Shown: piece after piece, positions 1 through 8,231 of the stretch | Numbering within the stretch: position 1 is the first letter of the stretch | Layout: each line of letters opens with the position of its first letter | Source: JBDIAG01 sp047974565 | Lineage (GTDB): Bacteria; Actinomycetota; Actinomycetes; Actinomycetales; CAWJMD01 | Reading direction: 5' to 3' | NCBI GenBank assembly: GCA_047974565.1 | Contig: JBKECN010000011.1 | Coordinates: 62,001 to 126,000, forward strand | Length of the DNA: 64,000 nucleotides | Position numbers and translations under genes: made by a program | The notes under the pieces: model-generated | Told to the model about the DNA's origin: nothing | Seen by the model: the letters and a program-made list of their open reading frames with translations, nothing else | Database searches by the model: none

Positions 1-204
1 CCACATGATGAGCGGCAGCGTCCGCGACTCCTCGGGAACGAAGTACTGGGCGTAGCCATGGTCACCGTGACAGGTGTCTCCCAGTTCGTCCCTGAGCACG
101 CGGCCCCCGAAGAAGAGGCTCCCCATGTCGGCAAGTCGAATCGCCGGGCGAGACTCGGTAACCGCAGGCGCGGCATTCGCGGCAGCGCTGGTTTCGGTGC
201 CCAT
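1..204 (-). CDS. Alpha/beta-hydrolase-like protein, N-terminal part (cut by window start)
   Basis: An open frame starts with ATG at 204 and runs off the left end after 68 codons. The visible protein has a short Ala-rich leader, then a segment reading DMGSLFFGGRVLRDELGDT and later YAQYFVPEESRTLPLIMW. A FGG-x-V opening followed by a YxQYxVP segment and a hydrophobic strand ending in W is what I know from secreted or cytoplasmic esterase-like alpha/beta hydrolases just before the oxyanion HG motif. The catalytic residues lie outside the window. No neighbour points to a pathway. Family placement is by pattern only. Confidence 0.5.
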   Translation of the reverse strand, partial: MGTETSAAANAAPAVTESRPAIRLADMGSLFFGGRVLRDELGDTCHGDHGYAQYFVPEESRTLPLIMW

Positions 205-513
205 CGACAGTCCCTTCGAGTCGAGCAAGGCGGAAGACCGGCTGGCGCTCCGCTCCACGCGTTCATAAACACGCACGTCGGTTCAGCATTGAGACGATTC
301 TCGCCCGATGGCTGCGCTGTGTCAAGGCTCACACGCAACAGAGCGGCTCACCCGTCGCGATGCTCAGGTAACGATCGATCCCCCAGCGACCATCAGCTCC
401 GCACCGGCGAGAAGGGCTCCCTTGATCCCACGGTCCGCGTCCACACTCGCGGTCGCGATGCTAGGCACAGCAGCGAGTTTGGCGGCCACTCCGCGCCGCT
501 GAGGCGCTTGGGG
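205..513. other. Intergenic, no gene seen
   Basis: This stretch separates the 3' end of the TetR gene from the start of the truncated hydrolase gene. Both genes lie on the minus strand, so it should hold the hydrolase promoter. I see no convincing gene, strong palindrome or repeat in it. Confidence 0.4.
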
Positions 514-1128
514 TCAGAGGTGGGTGCCGGAGAGGTACCGCTGGATGGTCGGGGCAACCTGGGCGACCAGTTGCTGGTGGTCGAGCGCTGCGATTGGGGC
601 AAGCTTCATGATGTGGCGGGCCATGGCCAGGCCGAAGAGGTGGGTGGCGGCCAGCCCCAGACGCGTCAAGTCCTCGCCCGTGATTCCGACGTCGTCGATG
701 CGGTCCTGCATTCGGGCGCCCAATGTCTCCTGGAGGAGTGCAGCCTTCTCCTCGCAGGTGCACGCCGAGCGGACCAGGGCCATGAGGACAGGGCGAGTGT
801 CCGGTTCCTCCCAGAGCCGCAGGTAGGCGTCAGTGACTCGTTCCCCGATGGTTTCGGGGTTTCCGTGGAGGGCTTCGGTGATGCGCTCGGGGATGGTGCT
901 CCGGTCGGCGACGACGGCGGCGAACAGGGTGTCCTTGTCGTCGAAGAAGTGACGGATCAGGGCAGGGTCGACGCCGGCGGCGCTGGCGATCGAGCGGATG
1001 GAGGCTCCGGCGTAGCCAGCGCTGGAGAAATGGTCGCGGGCGGCGTCGAGAATGGCGTCGCGCGTGCCGCTGTCACCCGTGCGGCGTCCGCTGGGGCGTC
1101 GGCGTCCCGGCGCGGTGCGGCTGGTCAT
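514..1128 (-). CDS. TetR/AcrR family transcriptional regulator
   Basis: This 204-aa protein begins with a basic Arg-rich tail, then a TetR DNA-binding domain (about residues 15-65): TRDAILDAARDHF, GYAGASIRSIASAAGVDPALI and RHFFDDKDTLF. The C-terminal ligand-binding domain contains an RSACTCEEKAALL segment and ends in QRYLSGTHL. I chose ATG 1128; an in-frame ATG at 1146 would add six residues. It is divergent from the small membrane-protein gene at 1315, and a perfect inverted repeat lies between them at 1171-1189. That layout suggests it represses itself and the neighbour. The ligand is unknown. Confidence 0.85.
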   Translation of the reverse strand: MTSRTAPGRRRPSGRRTGDSGTRDAILDAARDHFSSAGYAGASIRSIASAAGVDPALIRHFFDDKDTLFAAVVADRSTIPERITEALHGNPETIGERVTDAYLRLWEEPDTRPVLMALVRSACTCEEKAALLQETLGARMQDRIDDVGITGEDLTRLGLAATHLFGLAMARHIMKLAPIAALDHQQLVAQVAPTIQRYLSGTHL

Positions 1129-1170
1129 GGAAACCCATGATGCCATTCCCCAGACATGGAATTCCTCACC

Positions 1171-1189
1171 TGTAGAGTTATGCTCTACA
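1171..1189. promoter_or_regulatory. Probable TetR operator
   Basis: TGTAGAG, five spacer bases, then CTCTACA form a perfect 7-bp inverted repeat midway between the divergent TetR gene (start 1128) and the membrane-protein gene (start 1315). TetR proteins bind such sites in divergent promoters. The assignment is inferred from position and symmetry. Confidence 0.55.
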
Positions 1190-1314
1190 CTGCCAGCCTC
1201 ATCGCGACATCGGCAACGGCTTCGCTGGGGTCCGTCGCCGCGACCTTTGCCCGTCACGCGGTGAGCGCCCCCCTCAGACCCGCCCGCCCCTCGACACCAA
1301 CAGGAGTGGTTCAC

Positions 1315-1773
1315 ATGACACGAGGCACGACTGCCCTTCGCTGTGGCCTCGGCGCACTCTTCATCGGCGCCAGTGTGCTGCAACGCACCCACCGTGACTT
1401 CTTCGAAGCGCTCGTACCCGAGGTGGCCGCCGAGCACAAGGACAAGATCCAAGGCTCGATGACCGGCGCCCTCGCCGGCCTCGGCGCCTGTTTTCTCATC
1501 CCACGCCTGAACCCAGTCGCTCGCTGGGGCACCACGATCGCACTCCTGGGAACCCTTCCCGCCGCCGTGGACCAAGTCCGCAACCCACCCCAAGTACTCA
1601 TCGAATCCGGAATCCCTCCCGCCCTCGTCACCGCACGCATCCCCGCCCAGATCCTTGTCGTGGCCCTCGCCCGGTTCGCCACCCGCGAACCCAGAACCCA
1701 CAGACGGCCCCAGACAAGCCCGCGATGGGCCGTGAACGAGGCGCCGGGGTGCCTTCCCGCGAGGTCCAGGTGA
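1315..1773 (+). CDS. Small DoxX-like integral membrane protein
   Basis: The protein is 152 aa and starts at ATG 1315 behind a good AGGAG ribosome site. Residues 6-20 (TALRCGLGALFIGAS), about 45-60 (GALAGLGACFLIP) and about 70-85 look like membrane spans, separated by a charged HRDFFEALVPEVAAEHKDK loop. The pattern of a first helix, an acidic/aromatic loop, then paired helices with an RxxRxG-like turn resembles DoxX/DoxX-like proteins. The C-terminal 30 residues are basic and probably disordered. It is divergent from the TetR gene and probably controlled by it. The biochemical role is unknown. Confidence 0.55.
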   Translation: MTRGTTALRCGLGALFIGASVLQRTHRDFFEALVPEVAAEHKDKIQGSMTGALAGLGACFLIPRLNPVARWGTTIALLGTLPAAVDQVRNPPQVLIESGIPPALVTARIPAQILVVALARFATREPRTHRRPQTSPRWAVNEAPGCLPARSR

Positions 1774-1997
1774 GGACGACTGGCGCACTTGCCGCGAGCA
1801 CTCAACCCGACCCTCACCCGTGACCTGCAACCCACTCGACCACGACATACGCCTCAACTCGAGAGGGCTCTCTACGCAACGGTTCTGAGATATCAACAAC
1901 CCATTATCGTTGCCAGACAGATAATTTCACCCTTCGACGCGCCGGACACCCTCACCCCCACGAACGATCAAGATTTATGGCGGCGTGTTCCTCCTTG

Positions 1998-2417
1998 CTA
2001 CTGGTTCACCTCCCACGGGTTGAGGCAGGCAACTCCAAGGGGGACGAAGTGTCGGGTGTGGCGCGTAGCAACGGTCATGCCTGCGGCGTGAGCCACAGCC
2101 GCGACGAGCGCCTCGTCGAGTGGATCGTGTTCGGGGATTCGATAGTTGGCCAGGACCCGAGCGGCGGGTAAATCAAATGGCAACACTCGATCGGCGAACG
2201 CCGGCAGAACGTGGTTGTCGAACCACCGGCGCAGGATGTCCCCTTGGAGCGGGTCGGATCGTCCCTTGCGACGACGCCACGTTCACTCTCGGCCACCGTC
2301 GGCGCCGCCACAAACTGGTCGGATACAGGTACCGAGACAGTCCACGCCTCGACCTGCGGATTTCCGCCCGCGGACCCGCAGGGCCGAGATCACGTTAGCG
2401 TCCAGCAGGTAGCGCAC
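1998..2417 (-). pseudogene. VapC-type PIN toxin broken by two compensating frameshifts
   Basis: Starting at GTG 2417 the frame reads VRYLLDANVISALRVRGR, the usual PIN N-terminus with its first Asp. At about 2385 the coding frame shifts and continues as GNPQVEAWTVSVPVSDQF. Near 2260 a second shift returns to the original frame, which ends FVPLGVACLNPWEVNQ at 1998. Read straight, the first frame stops within about 45 codons. The last intact piece carries ATRHTRHF, the conserved PIN C-terminal segment. The antitoxin gene lies directly upstream (2426-2653) and looks intact. This is therefore a decayed toxin, or one damaged by sequencing indels. Confidence 0.7.
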
Positions 2418-2425
2418 AGGCCGGG

Positions 2426-2653
2426 TCACAGGTCCGGCGTACGAGCCGTAAGCCCGAGACGTCCGGGCTCGAACTCAATGTCCACACCTTCATCGGTGCC
2501 GAGCAGGTCGACGAGGGTGACCGGATCACGTTCGAGAGCGTCGGCAAGGATCTCCCGCACTTCGGCCTCAACTGATCGGCGGTGCTGTTCGGCTCGCGCC
2601 CTGAGCGCGGCCTTCGTTCCCGCGGGAAGGTTCCGAATCAGGATCTGCTCCAC
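2426..2653 (-). CDS. FitA/VapB-type ribbon-helix-helix antitoxin
   Basis: This 75-aa protein starts at GTG 2653, seven bases after GGAGG. Its N-terminus (VEQILIRNLPAGTKAALRAR) and the middle HRRSVEAEVREILADAL match the FitA-like ribbon-helix-helix antitoxins, where the RSxEAEVR helix is diagnostic. The C-terminal tail (about residues 48-75) is acidic and would bind the toxin. The gene precedes the broken PIN toxin by 8 nt, the usual vapB-vapC order. It may persist as an orphan antitoxin that still represses its own promoter. Confidence 0.8.
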   Translation of the reverse strand: MEQILIRNLPAGTKAALRARAEQHRRSVEAEVREILADALERDPVTLVDLLGTDEGVDIEFEPGRLGLTARTPDL

Positions 2654-2974
2654 AGCGATCACCTCCGATATCACTCCACGATATCGCCCGCCGGACGGCG
2701 TCACCTTTCGCCGGATGAGATCCCCGGGTCGGACCGAAAGCGGCCGCTGCATCAACGTGGACGCCGCACACGATCACTGAGCATGTCACCCGCATCCTCA
2801 CCGAGGCCGGGGTCCGCGCCACGCCTGCGGGACCTGCGCCAACGGGCGGGCGAACAGCCCACGAGCAAGCAAGGCAGCTGAGGGAAGTCGTCGAACGGCC
2901 AACACCGTCACCCAGCCATCGACCTGCGTCGGCCGGTCGCGGCCTGTAGCAGTCGGGGACCGGAGGGTCGAGGG
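2654..2974. other. Intergenic between two VapBC loci
   Basis: About 320 bases lie between the antitoxin start at 2653 and the toxin stop at 2975 of the next module. Short open stretches exist on both strands but none has a family signature, a ribosome site or a sensible start. It should contain the promoter of the 2653 antitoxin. Confidence 0.4.
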
Positions 2975-3391
2975 TTACGCCTGCCAAGGGTCGATGAGTT
3001 CGACCCCGGTGTCGGCGAAGTGCTGAGTGTTGCGGGTAGCAACGGCAAAGTTGCGTGATGCCGCAGTCGCAGCGACATAGCCGTCGGTCGCGGGCAGCGG
3101 GCGCCCTGCGGCGCGGGCAGTGACGGCCATCTCGGCGTAACGGCGTGCCGCGTCCTGGTCAAAAGCCAGGATGCGGCCGGGGAACAAGGCGAGCAGGGCG
3201 TCGAGGGCTTGGGCGAGCCGGTCCTTCCCGGCTCCGGCGGGCTGAGTACCGAGGCCGAATAGCAGCTCGGCCAACGTCACGCTCGACAGGTACAGGGTCT
3301 CGGTGGCCTGGTCGTTGAGCCACGACAGCACCCTCGCGTCGGGCTGGGGGCGCATCGCCTCGGAGACGACGTTGGTGTCCAGAACGATCAC
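2975..3391 (-). CDS. VapC-type PIN-domain ribonuclease toxin
   Basis: The 138-aa protein starts at GTG 3391 and covers one whole PIN domain. It opens VIVLDTNVVSEAMRPQP (first catalytic Asp), has VTLAELLFGLGTQPAGAGKD (Glu) in the middle, then LPATDGYVAATAASR (Asp) and ends FADTGVELIDPWQA. All the acidic residues expected for metal-dependent RNA cleavage are visible. PIN toxins of this class cleave tRNA or rRNA and stop translation until neutralised. The antitoxin gene ends at 3402, 10 nt upstream. The pair looks intact, unlike its neighbour at 2 kb. Confidence 0.88.
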   Translation of the reverse strand: MIVLDTNVVSEAMRPQPDARVLSWLNDQATETLYLSSVTLAELLFGLGTQPAGAGKDRLAQALDALLALFPGRILAFDQDAARRYAEMAVTARAAGRPLPATDGYVAATAASRNFAVATRNTQHFADTGVELIDPWQA

Positions 3392-3401
3392 GGCGAGGCG
3401 A

Positions 3402-3656
3402 CTACGGAAGGGTCGGCGGCGTCGCGGGTGTCTGGTCCCGCACCGCGTCGAGGGCGGCAATGTCGTCGTCGCTCAGCGCGAGCTCGCGGCCGAGCGAGGC
3501 GAGCGCGTCGCCGAGCAGAAGCCGTTGCTCCGGCACGACGGCGGCCGCGATGATCTCGCGCACCTCCGCCTCAGTGCTTCGGCCGTGCTTGGCCGCCTGC
3601 ATCCGCAGCGCGCGGTGGACCTCATCGGGAAGGTTCCTCACAGTCAGAACTGCCAT
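3402..3656 (-). CDS. FitA/VapB-type ribbon-helix-helix antitoxin
   Basis: This 84-aa protein starts at ATG 3656 behind a GAGAGGGG stretch; a GTG lies one codon earlier. The N-terminus MAVLTVRNLPDEVHRALRM and the HGRSTEAEVREIIAAAV helix are typical of FitA/VapB ribbon-helix-helix antitoxins. The C-terminal half is acidic (SDDDIAALDAVRD) and would occupy the toxin active site. It is cotranscribed with the PIN toxin that follows at 3391. The cognate pair would autoregulate by binding its own promoter, as is known for the family. Confidence 0.85.
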   Translation of the reverse strand: MAVLTVRNLPDEVHRALRMQAAKHGRSTEAEVREIIAAAVVPEQRLLLGDALASLGRELALSDDDIAALDAVRDQTPATPPTLP

Positions 3657-3885
3657 CACGCACCCCTCTCGTCGTCAATGACAGCATTCTATCAAGATGC
3701 AGTCACCATCGCGCGATCGTAGGGCCGCACACCGCATGAGTCACGCGTCCTTCGCCACCCTGAACCCAGAAACTTTGTCGGCCCGGACAAGCCCGCCATG
3801 GGCTGTGGCCGCGGCGCCCGGGGCCTTCACGCGAGGGTCGTGCTCCCGGTAACGACGGCTGGAACACCTGCAGGCCCTTGACGTG

Positions 3886-3912
3886 TGAAGTACAGTGTGA
3901 AGTACTTCCCAT
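3886..3912 (+). repeat. Short direct repeat upstream of the TIGR04255 gene
   Basis: The 9-mer GTGAAGTAC occurs twice here, 4 nt apart, just before the start of the TIGR04255 gene. It could be an operator half-site pair, for instance for the HTH protein encoded two genes on. It could also be a chance repeat. Confidence 0.3.
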
Positions 3913-3926
3913 CGCCAGGAGTCTTC

Positions 3927-4703
3927 TTGTCGTTCGATCTCGACTTCATGCCCGAAGAGGTCATTCTGGACCGAGCACCGTTGGTGCGCGTTCTTTGCCA
4001 GATCCGCTTCTCATCAAGTCCTGAGCTCGTCGAGGACAGCAACGAGCGAGCGATCGCTGCCGCCCTCACCGATCTACTCCCGGTTCGCGGAACCATCGAG
4101 GGCATCGCCCTGCCGCTTGCCGGCCTGCCGAACGCCATCCCTCAGCACGAGACCATGCGGACGTTCGAGGACGTCGATGGCGCTTGGAAGGCTACGGTCA
4201 CACCCGCTTTTCTCGCACTCGAGACGACCAGCTACACGCGACGTTCTGAGTTCGTAGAACGGTTGACGCGCGTTATGGCTGCTCTCGAAGCCGCGGCCAC
4301 TCCGCCACGTGTCACACGAATCGGGATGCGATACACGGATCGAATCACCCGCCCCGAAGGACTTACTCGCTTGGTGAATCCAGGTCTTCTCGGGATGCTG
4401 CCCGAGGTCCTCACCGACGACATGATCGAGAACCAGATCCAGCAGACGCTGCTGGTCGATCCGACGTCAGGCAATAAGATCCAGGTGAGGTCCCTATGCC
4501 TGCCACCCGACGTTGGGTTCGATCCGAGCATAGAACCAACGCCCGAACCGTCGTGGGTGCTAGATATTGACGCCTATAGCGAAGCAGCTCGGCCCTGGGT
4601 GCCCAACGAACTCGCGGAGACGGTCGAAGTGCTTGCCAGGCGCGCCTACCAGGTCTTCCATTGGGCAGTCACCGACGACTTCCGGAAGGCGTACGGCGCA
4701 TGA
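3927..4703 (+). CDS. TIGR04255 family protein
   Basis: I place the start at TTG 3927, five bases after AGGAG; ATG 3948 gives the protein MPEEVILDRAPLVRV directly. About 250 aa. The opening ILDRAPLVRVLCQIRFSSSP and the later GMRYTDRI fit the TIGR04255 family, a sporadically distributed group of cytoplasmic proteins without an established activity. No membrane segment or catalytic motif is obvious. It heads a tight plus-strand set: an HTH protein starts 17 nt after its stop, then a 'TQTCDL' protein two bases later. This mobile, patchy distribution next to toxin-antitoxin genes suggests an accessory (possibly defence) role, which is inference. Confidence 0.7.
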   Translation: MSFDLDFMPEEVILDRAPLVRVLCQIRFSSSPELVEDSNERAIAAALTDLLPVRGTIEGIALPLAGLPNAIPQHETMRTFEDVDGAWKATVTPAFLALETTSYTRRSEFVERLTRVMAALEAAATPPRVTRIGMRYTDRITRPEGLTRLVNPGLLGMLPEVLTDDMIENQIQQTLLVDPTSGNKIQVRSLCLPPDVGFDPSIEPTPEPSWVLDIDAYSEAARPWVPNELAETVEVLARRAYQVFHWAVTDDFRKAYGA

Positions 4704-4719
4704 GCACCGAGGAGGCGAG

Positions 4720-5307
4720 ATGACGGCGACACTCGAGCGACTGATCGAGCCCCAAACCAGAATCGACAGCGCACGAGGGCGCACGGGTCGGTATGTCGAC
4801 TTCCCCAACGCGACGACGTACGCCGTTGCGAGTTCCCCGCCGACAACGGGAGCGCTGCTCGCATCGAGGACCGGGTACCGGCTAGCGACGGACGGTTCGA
4901 CTCAGAACTTCGCTCTGTCACTGCGCGGCATCCAGGAGAACAGCGGAATGTCTTGGGGGGAGATCGCCCAGGCGCTCGGCGTCTCCCGGCGGACCGTTCA
5001 CAACTGGCTGACGTCGACAAGGGTTAACGGGCAGAACGCACTGCGTATCGGGGGTCTCTATCGAGCCGTGACCCAGGAGCTTGCGAATGTTCCTCGTGGC
5101 GATGCACGGGAGCATCTGCTCGCTCCGAGTCCCCACGGCAGTCGATGGGCGGCGATTACGCGGAACATCCGAGAGTCCTATCCCCGGCAGGCGCGTCCAG
5201 CGGGCGGTTTCGCCATTCTGCGGTCGACAGATCCCAACTCGGACCTGACCCCGATCACCGGCGGACTGGACGAAGCCGTCGAGGTGATCGACGGTGACGA
5301 CGGGTAG
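4720..5307 (+). CDS. Helix-turn-helix protein of the TIGR04255 gene set
   Basis: 195 aa, ATG at 4720 after GGAGG. Residues 65-110 contain an HTH: SGMSWGEIAQALGVSRRTVH followed by NWLTS. Upstream is a mixed region with LASRTGYRLATDG, and the C-terminal third has no recognisable motif (HLLAPSPHG, RPAGGFAILR). The HTH class looks like that of Xre/sigma-70 region 4 proteins. It sits 17 nt after the TIGR04255 gene and two bases before the next gene, so the three form one transcript. It is the likely regulator or DNA-recognition part of the set. Confidence 0.65.
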   Translation: MTATLERLIEPQTRIDSARGRTGRYVDFPNATTYAVASSPPTTGALLASRTGYRLATDGSTQNFALSLRGIQENSGMSWGEIAQALGVSRRTVHNWLTSTRVNGQNALRIGGLYRAVTQELANVPRGDAREHLLAPSPHGSRWAAITRNIRESYPRQARPAGGFAILRSTDPNSDLTPITGGLDEAVEVIDGDDG

Positions 5308-5309
5308 AC

Positions 5310-6266
5310 GTGTCTGACCCGAACGGCGACGCAAGGCACGTTGCCGGGCTCCTTCAGGGTCAGATCCTCGAAGTCCAGTCCCTGCCGATCCTCGGCTCGC
5401 GAACCCGCTCGATGCATGGCGGCCTACAAGAGGCGGCGAGAACTCGACCCGGCGGGTCCAAGAGCCTTGTCGTACCGGTCCGGGTCCCCACAGGCCACGT
5501 CATGCTCGTAACGCAGACCTGCGACCTCCAGGAGCGAAGAACGGCTCGCGGCCAGGTGCTCGCCCGCGTAGCGCCGGTCGTTCGGCTCGAAGGCGAGACA
5601 TTGCGGGAAGCAAGGCGCGATGGCCGGCCGAACTTCGTCCCGGTTCCGTGGGCCGACGAATTCGCGTTCGCCGATCTGGACCAGATGGCCGTCGTGGACA
5701 GGGGGGTGCTCGCGGAAGCGACCCCTGGAGCTCGACCAGCGGAGTCGGAGCGTCGCGATCTGTCCTACCGCCTGGGGCGCTACTTCTCGCGTGCAGCACT
5801 GCCCGACGAGGTTCAGAAGGCGCTACGCCCGATGCAGAGATCGCCGACGCGCGGCACGACGCCACGGTGAAGGTACGTGACGCGGTACTCCAAATACGCG
5901 TGGCGAGCGCGCCCGGAATACGACAAACCTGGACCTTGGGCACTTCGAGTAATCCTCGTCGTGGACGAGGACTGGTACCCAGACGCTGAACCGACGCCAT
6001 TTGGGCAGACTGGGAAGAACCTGCAAGACATCACGGGCCCGCTGGTGGAGCACCACGGCCGCGCCGAGATCGGCGATGCTGGCATCGTCGTCACTCTGTG
6101 GGGTCGCTTCGCCGAGCACGTCAGAGCCCGCCTCATCGACGGACTCGAGATGCGTTCTGACGGGATGGTCTCCGACGTCACCGTCGTGATCGTGACTGCG
6201 CTGACGCCTGCGGAGTTCGATGGCTCCGACGTGCTCGACTTCGGTCACTTATCGCTCAACGAGTAA
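5310..6266 (+). pseudogene. 'TQTCDL' protein of unknown function, with two compensating frameshifts
   Basis: GTG at 5310 opens a frame that carries VMLVTQTCDLQERR and NFVPVPWADEFAFADLDQM, then stops at 5870. Between about 5830 and 5905 the coding signal moves to another frame (DAEIADARHDATVKVRDAVL). It then returns to the first frame for PEYDKPGPWALRVILVVDE, running to 6266 and ending in DFGHLSLNE. Joined, this would be a protein of about 318 aa. The 'TQTCDL' motif is known to me only from uncharacterised actinobacterial proteins. It follows the HTH gene by two bases. Either the gene is decayed or two sequencing indels are present. Confidence 0.5.
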
Positions 6267-6631
6267 GTGTCGGGTACGAAGGAGTTCCGTCGCACCGTGG
6301 GTGCTACGGGACGCCCCAGTGACTACTGCAGTCCTGAGTGTCAGCGGCTCGTACACGCCGAGCGGAAGGCGGTCGCGGCTCGTGTCAGGCGCCTGGAGGA
6401 AGTGCTCCGTCAGGCCCGAACGGATCTTGACGGATTCAGTGCCCACGACCTGGAAAATCTCTCGGCAGCGCTAACCACCAGCGCGTGGAGGTGGCGTTGG
6501 GCAAGGCTGGTACTGCCCTCAAGTACATTGTCGCGGACAACCCTGGGATGCCCGAGCTAGGGGAGTTGGTCGACGCCGTAGCGGCGCTCATCTTCCGAGT
6601 CACGAACAGGCGAGGCAGTCGCCTGATCTGA
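6267..6631 (+). pseudogene. Small Cys-containing coiled-coil protein, frameshifted
   Basis: A GTG start directly after the previous stop gives GRPSDYCSPECQRL, half of a CxxC...CxxxC zinc site, then a charged helix AERKAVAARVRRLEEVLRQA. Near 6476 the coding signal moves to another frame, RVEVALGKAGTALKYIVAD, and continues through ELVDAVAALIFRVTNRR to a stop at 6631. The first Cys pair expected in such zinc-finger-plus-coiled-coil proteins is absent, so the N-terminus may also be damaged. Function unknown. It belongs to the same transcript as the TIGR04255 set. Confidence 0.45.
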
Positions 6632-6698
6632 GTGCTCTGAGCACTCGCCGCGACCTCCCTTGCGTTCTCCCGCCAACTCTCCTGCGGCCGAGGTCGAG

Positions 6699-7100
6699 TC
6701 AGACCTCCGAGACCTTCACGTCGAATCCATCGAGCAGGAGCTCCAGACCGGACTTGTCCGCTGTGATCACCACGGACGGGGCCAGCTCGACCGCGGTCGC
6801 GGCCACGATGGCGTCCACGGTGAGATCGCGCTTCTTGCGTCGCACTCGCTGGGCACGACTGCGAAGCGCGCCGGCCCGCATCGCCACACCCTGGGGTAGA
6901 TCGAGCGTGGGGATCTTCCCAAGGACGTGCCAGATCGAGGCGTCGCTTGGCGCACCCGTCGCGACCTCGGCGAGAACGACCGCGGGGATCAGCACCCGAT
7001 GGTCGGCTTGCTGGGCCGCTGCCAGCCGCTCGGCCATGCCCTTGCGCTGCTCGGCCAGGGCCGAGACGGCTTCGGTGTCCAAGATCAGAACCCGGGCCAC
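6699..7100 (-). CDS. PIN-domain toxin (VapC-like)
   Basis: 133 aa from GTG 7100. It opens VARVLILDTEAVSALAEQ (first Asp), has LIPAVVLAEVATGAPSD (Glu) and then RDLTVDAIVAATAVELAPSV (Asp), with a VVITADKSGLELLL ending. This is a complete PIN fold of a class that carries the variant 'LDTEA' opening. It would act as a metal-dependent ribonuclease. The antitoxin gene ends at 7105, four bases upstream, so the two are coupled. This is the third type II toxin-antitoxin locus in the first 7.4 kb. Confidence 0.85.
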   Translation of the reverse strand: MARVLILDTEAVSALAEQRKGMAERLAAAQQADHRVLIPAVVLAEVATGAPSDASIWHVLGKIPTLDLPQGVAMRAGALRSRAQRVRRKKRDLTVDAIVAATAVELAPSVVITADKSGLELLLDGFDVKVSEV

Positions 7101-7104
7101 CGTC

Positions 7105-7332
7105 TCAGCGCCACTCGTCGACGTACCGCGCGACAGCATCCGCGTCGAGGGGTCCGTTGACCTCGACCAGCTCGCCGATTAGGTCATCGAGCCCGTCGCG
7201 CTCGAGCTGACGTCGCAGGGCCAGAGTGGCGTACGCCGAGACCTTGCCGGGCTCCACTCGATCGCGGACGCGATGAAGGACGTCGGCCTCGATGGTGAGG
7301 CTGACCTTCTCGAACGTCTGCTGGCTCGTCAT
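7105..7332 (-). CDS. CopG/ribbon-helix-helix antitoxin for the adjacent PIN toxin
   Basis: 75 aa, ATG at 7332. MTSQQTFEKVSLTIEADVL is a ribbon-helix-helix beta strand and first helix; RDRVEPGKVSAYATLALRRQ is the second. The tail DLIGELVEVNGPLDADAVAR is acidic and likely wraps the toxin. The gene precedes the PIN toxin by four bases, the standard order. Autoregulation is expected from the family but no operator is evident by eye. Confidence 0.8.
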   Translation of the reverse strand: MTSQQTFEKVSLTIEADVLHRVRDRVEPGKVSAYATLALRRQLERDGLDDLIGELVEVNGPLDADAVARYVDEWR

Positions 7333-7360
7333 GGGGTCGATCCTACCAGCAAGGCGATCC

Positions 7361-7573
7361 AATTGGCGCCACCTATCCTGGCTCAACCGGATCGAGGCTC
7401 AGTTCACCGCGCTGCGCTACTTCGCCCTCGACGGCACCGACCACCCCAGCCACCGCGAGCAGGCCAGCATGATCCGCCGCTACATCATCTGGCGAAACAC
7501 CCACACCACCGACCCCAAACTACGCAAGGTCATCAAACGCGCCGCCACCATCAAGAGGGCGAAGGTTGCCTGA
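7361..7573 (+). mobile_element. IS630-type transposase remnant (C-terminal end)
   Basis: The frame reads WLNRIEAQFTALRYFALDG, then HREQASMIRRYIIWRN and ends KRAKVA at 7573. The WLNxIE...FTALRYF sequence is the conserved C-terminal end of IS630-family DDE transposases. Everything upstream of the last 70 codons is missing, and the neighbouring antitoxin gene starts 29 bp away on the other strand. No terminal inverted repeat is recognisable. It is a scar of a lost insertion. Confidence 0.7.
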
Positions 7574-7659
7574 CGCGGTACGGCGACGGATGGGGCTCCG
7601 GTGTCTTTCAGTGCTTGGTACGGGAGTGTCAGGGGACGTCGCGAAACTGGTCGAAGAGC

Positions 7660-8151
7660 TGCGGCAGGAAGCCGGCAGGATCAGCCTGCGCCGCGCCGTC
7701 GACATCACCTCACCGCACACCACCAAGGTCACCAAACGGGGAGCGCCCGCGTCATCGACATCGACACCGAGACGCTCAAGGTGCTCAGGGCCGTCAAGGC
7801 AGGCCGTGGCGCAGTCTCGCTCGCCCTTGCTCGCGCCGATGCGTACGTCTTCGGCGACGACCAGGGCGCCGTCCGCGTCCCCGACGCGGTCACCAGTCGA
7901 TGGACCCGGCGACTGGACTGGGCATACGCCACGATCGAGGGCCTGCCTCGCGTCACCCTGAAGGGTTTGCGGCACACACACGCCACCCTGCTCCTCGAGC
8001 TGGGCGAGCATCCCAAGGTGGTCCAGGAGCGCCTCGGGCACTCCACGATCACCACGACCATGAACATCTACAGCCACGTCACGCCGACGATGCAGAAAGC
8101 GCGATCGACCGCTTCGCCGCGCATCTCGACGAAGGTCCCGCGGGGGCGTAG
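7660..8151 (+). pseudogene. Tyrosine recombinase (integrase) remnant
   Basis: Only the catalytic part remains, in shifted frames. EAGRISLRRAVDITSPHTTK precedes a shift near 7735. Then comes RVIDIDTETLKVLRAVKAG, LKGLRHTHATLLLELGEHP (the HxxR box), VVQERLGHSTITTTMNIYSH (the HxxxTTxxxY box with the catalytic Tyr) and a second shift near 8096 before SAIDRFAAHLDEG. The N-terminal arm-binding and core domains are absent. It lies 80 bp from the 3' end of a tRNA-Leu gene, the classic place for an integrase. It marks an old integration event. Confidence 0.75.
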
Positions 8152-8199
8152 CACATATTTCGGCACGTGAGGCGAGCGCCAACTCCGTACCAAACACAA

Positions 8200-8224
8200 A
8201 GCCCCAGGTCAGAGACTTGGGGCT
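8200..8224 (-). terminator. Rho-independent terminator after tRNA-Leu
   Basis: Read on the minus strand this is an 11-bp stem (one G:U pair) with a 3-nt TCT loop, AGCCCCAAGTC...GACCTGGGGCT, followed by TTTGTGTTTGG. It starts eight bases past the tRNA 3' end. The GC-rich stem and T-rich tail fit an intrinsic terminator. Confidence 0.75.
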
Positions 8225-8231
8225 GTTGTTG

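Noticed and set aside
58..1140. Long plus-strand open frame of 360 codons
   Set aside because: It lies mostly antisense to the TetR gene, whose HTH and length are clear. Its protein has no family pattern.
2800..2900. Possible small gene between the VapBC loci
   Set aside because: A coding-like stretch (ILTEAGVRATPAGPA) lacks a start and a ribosome site and is too short to judge.
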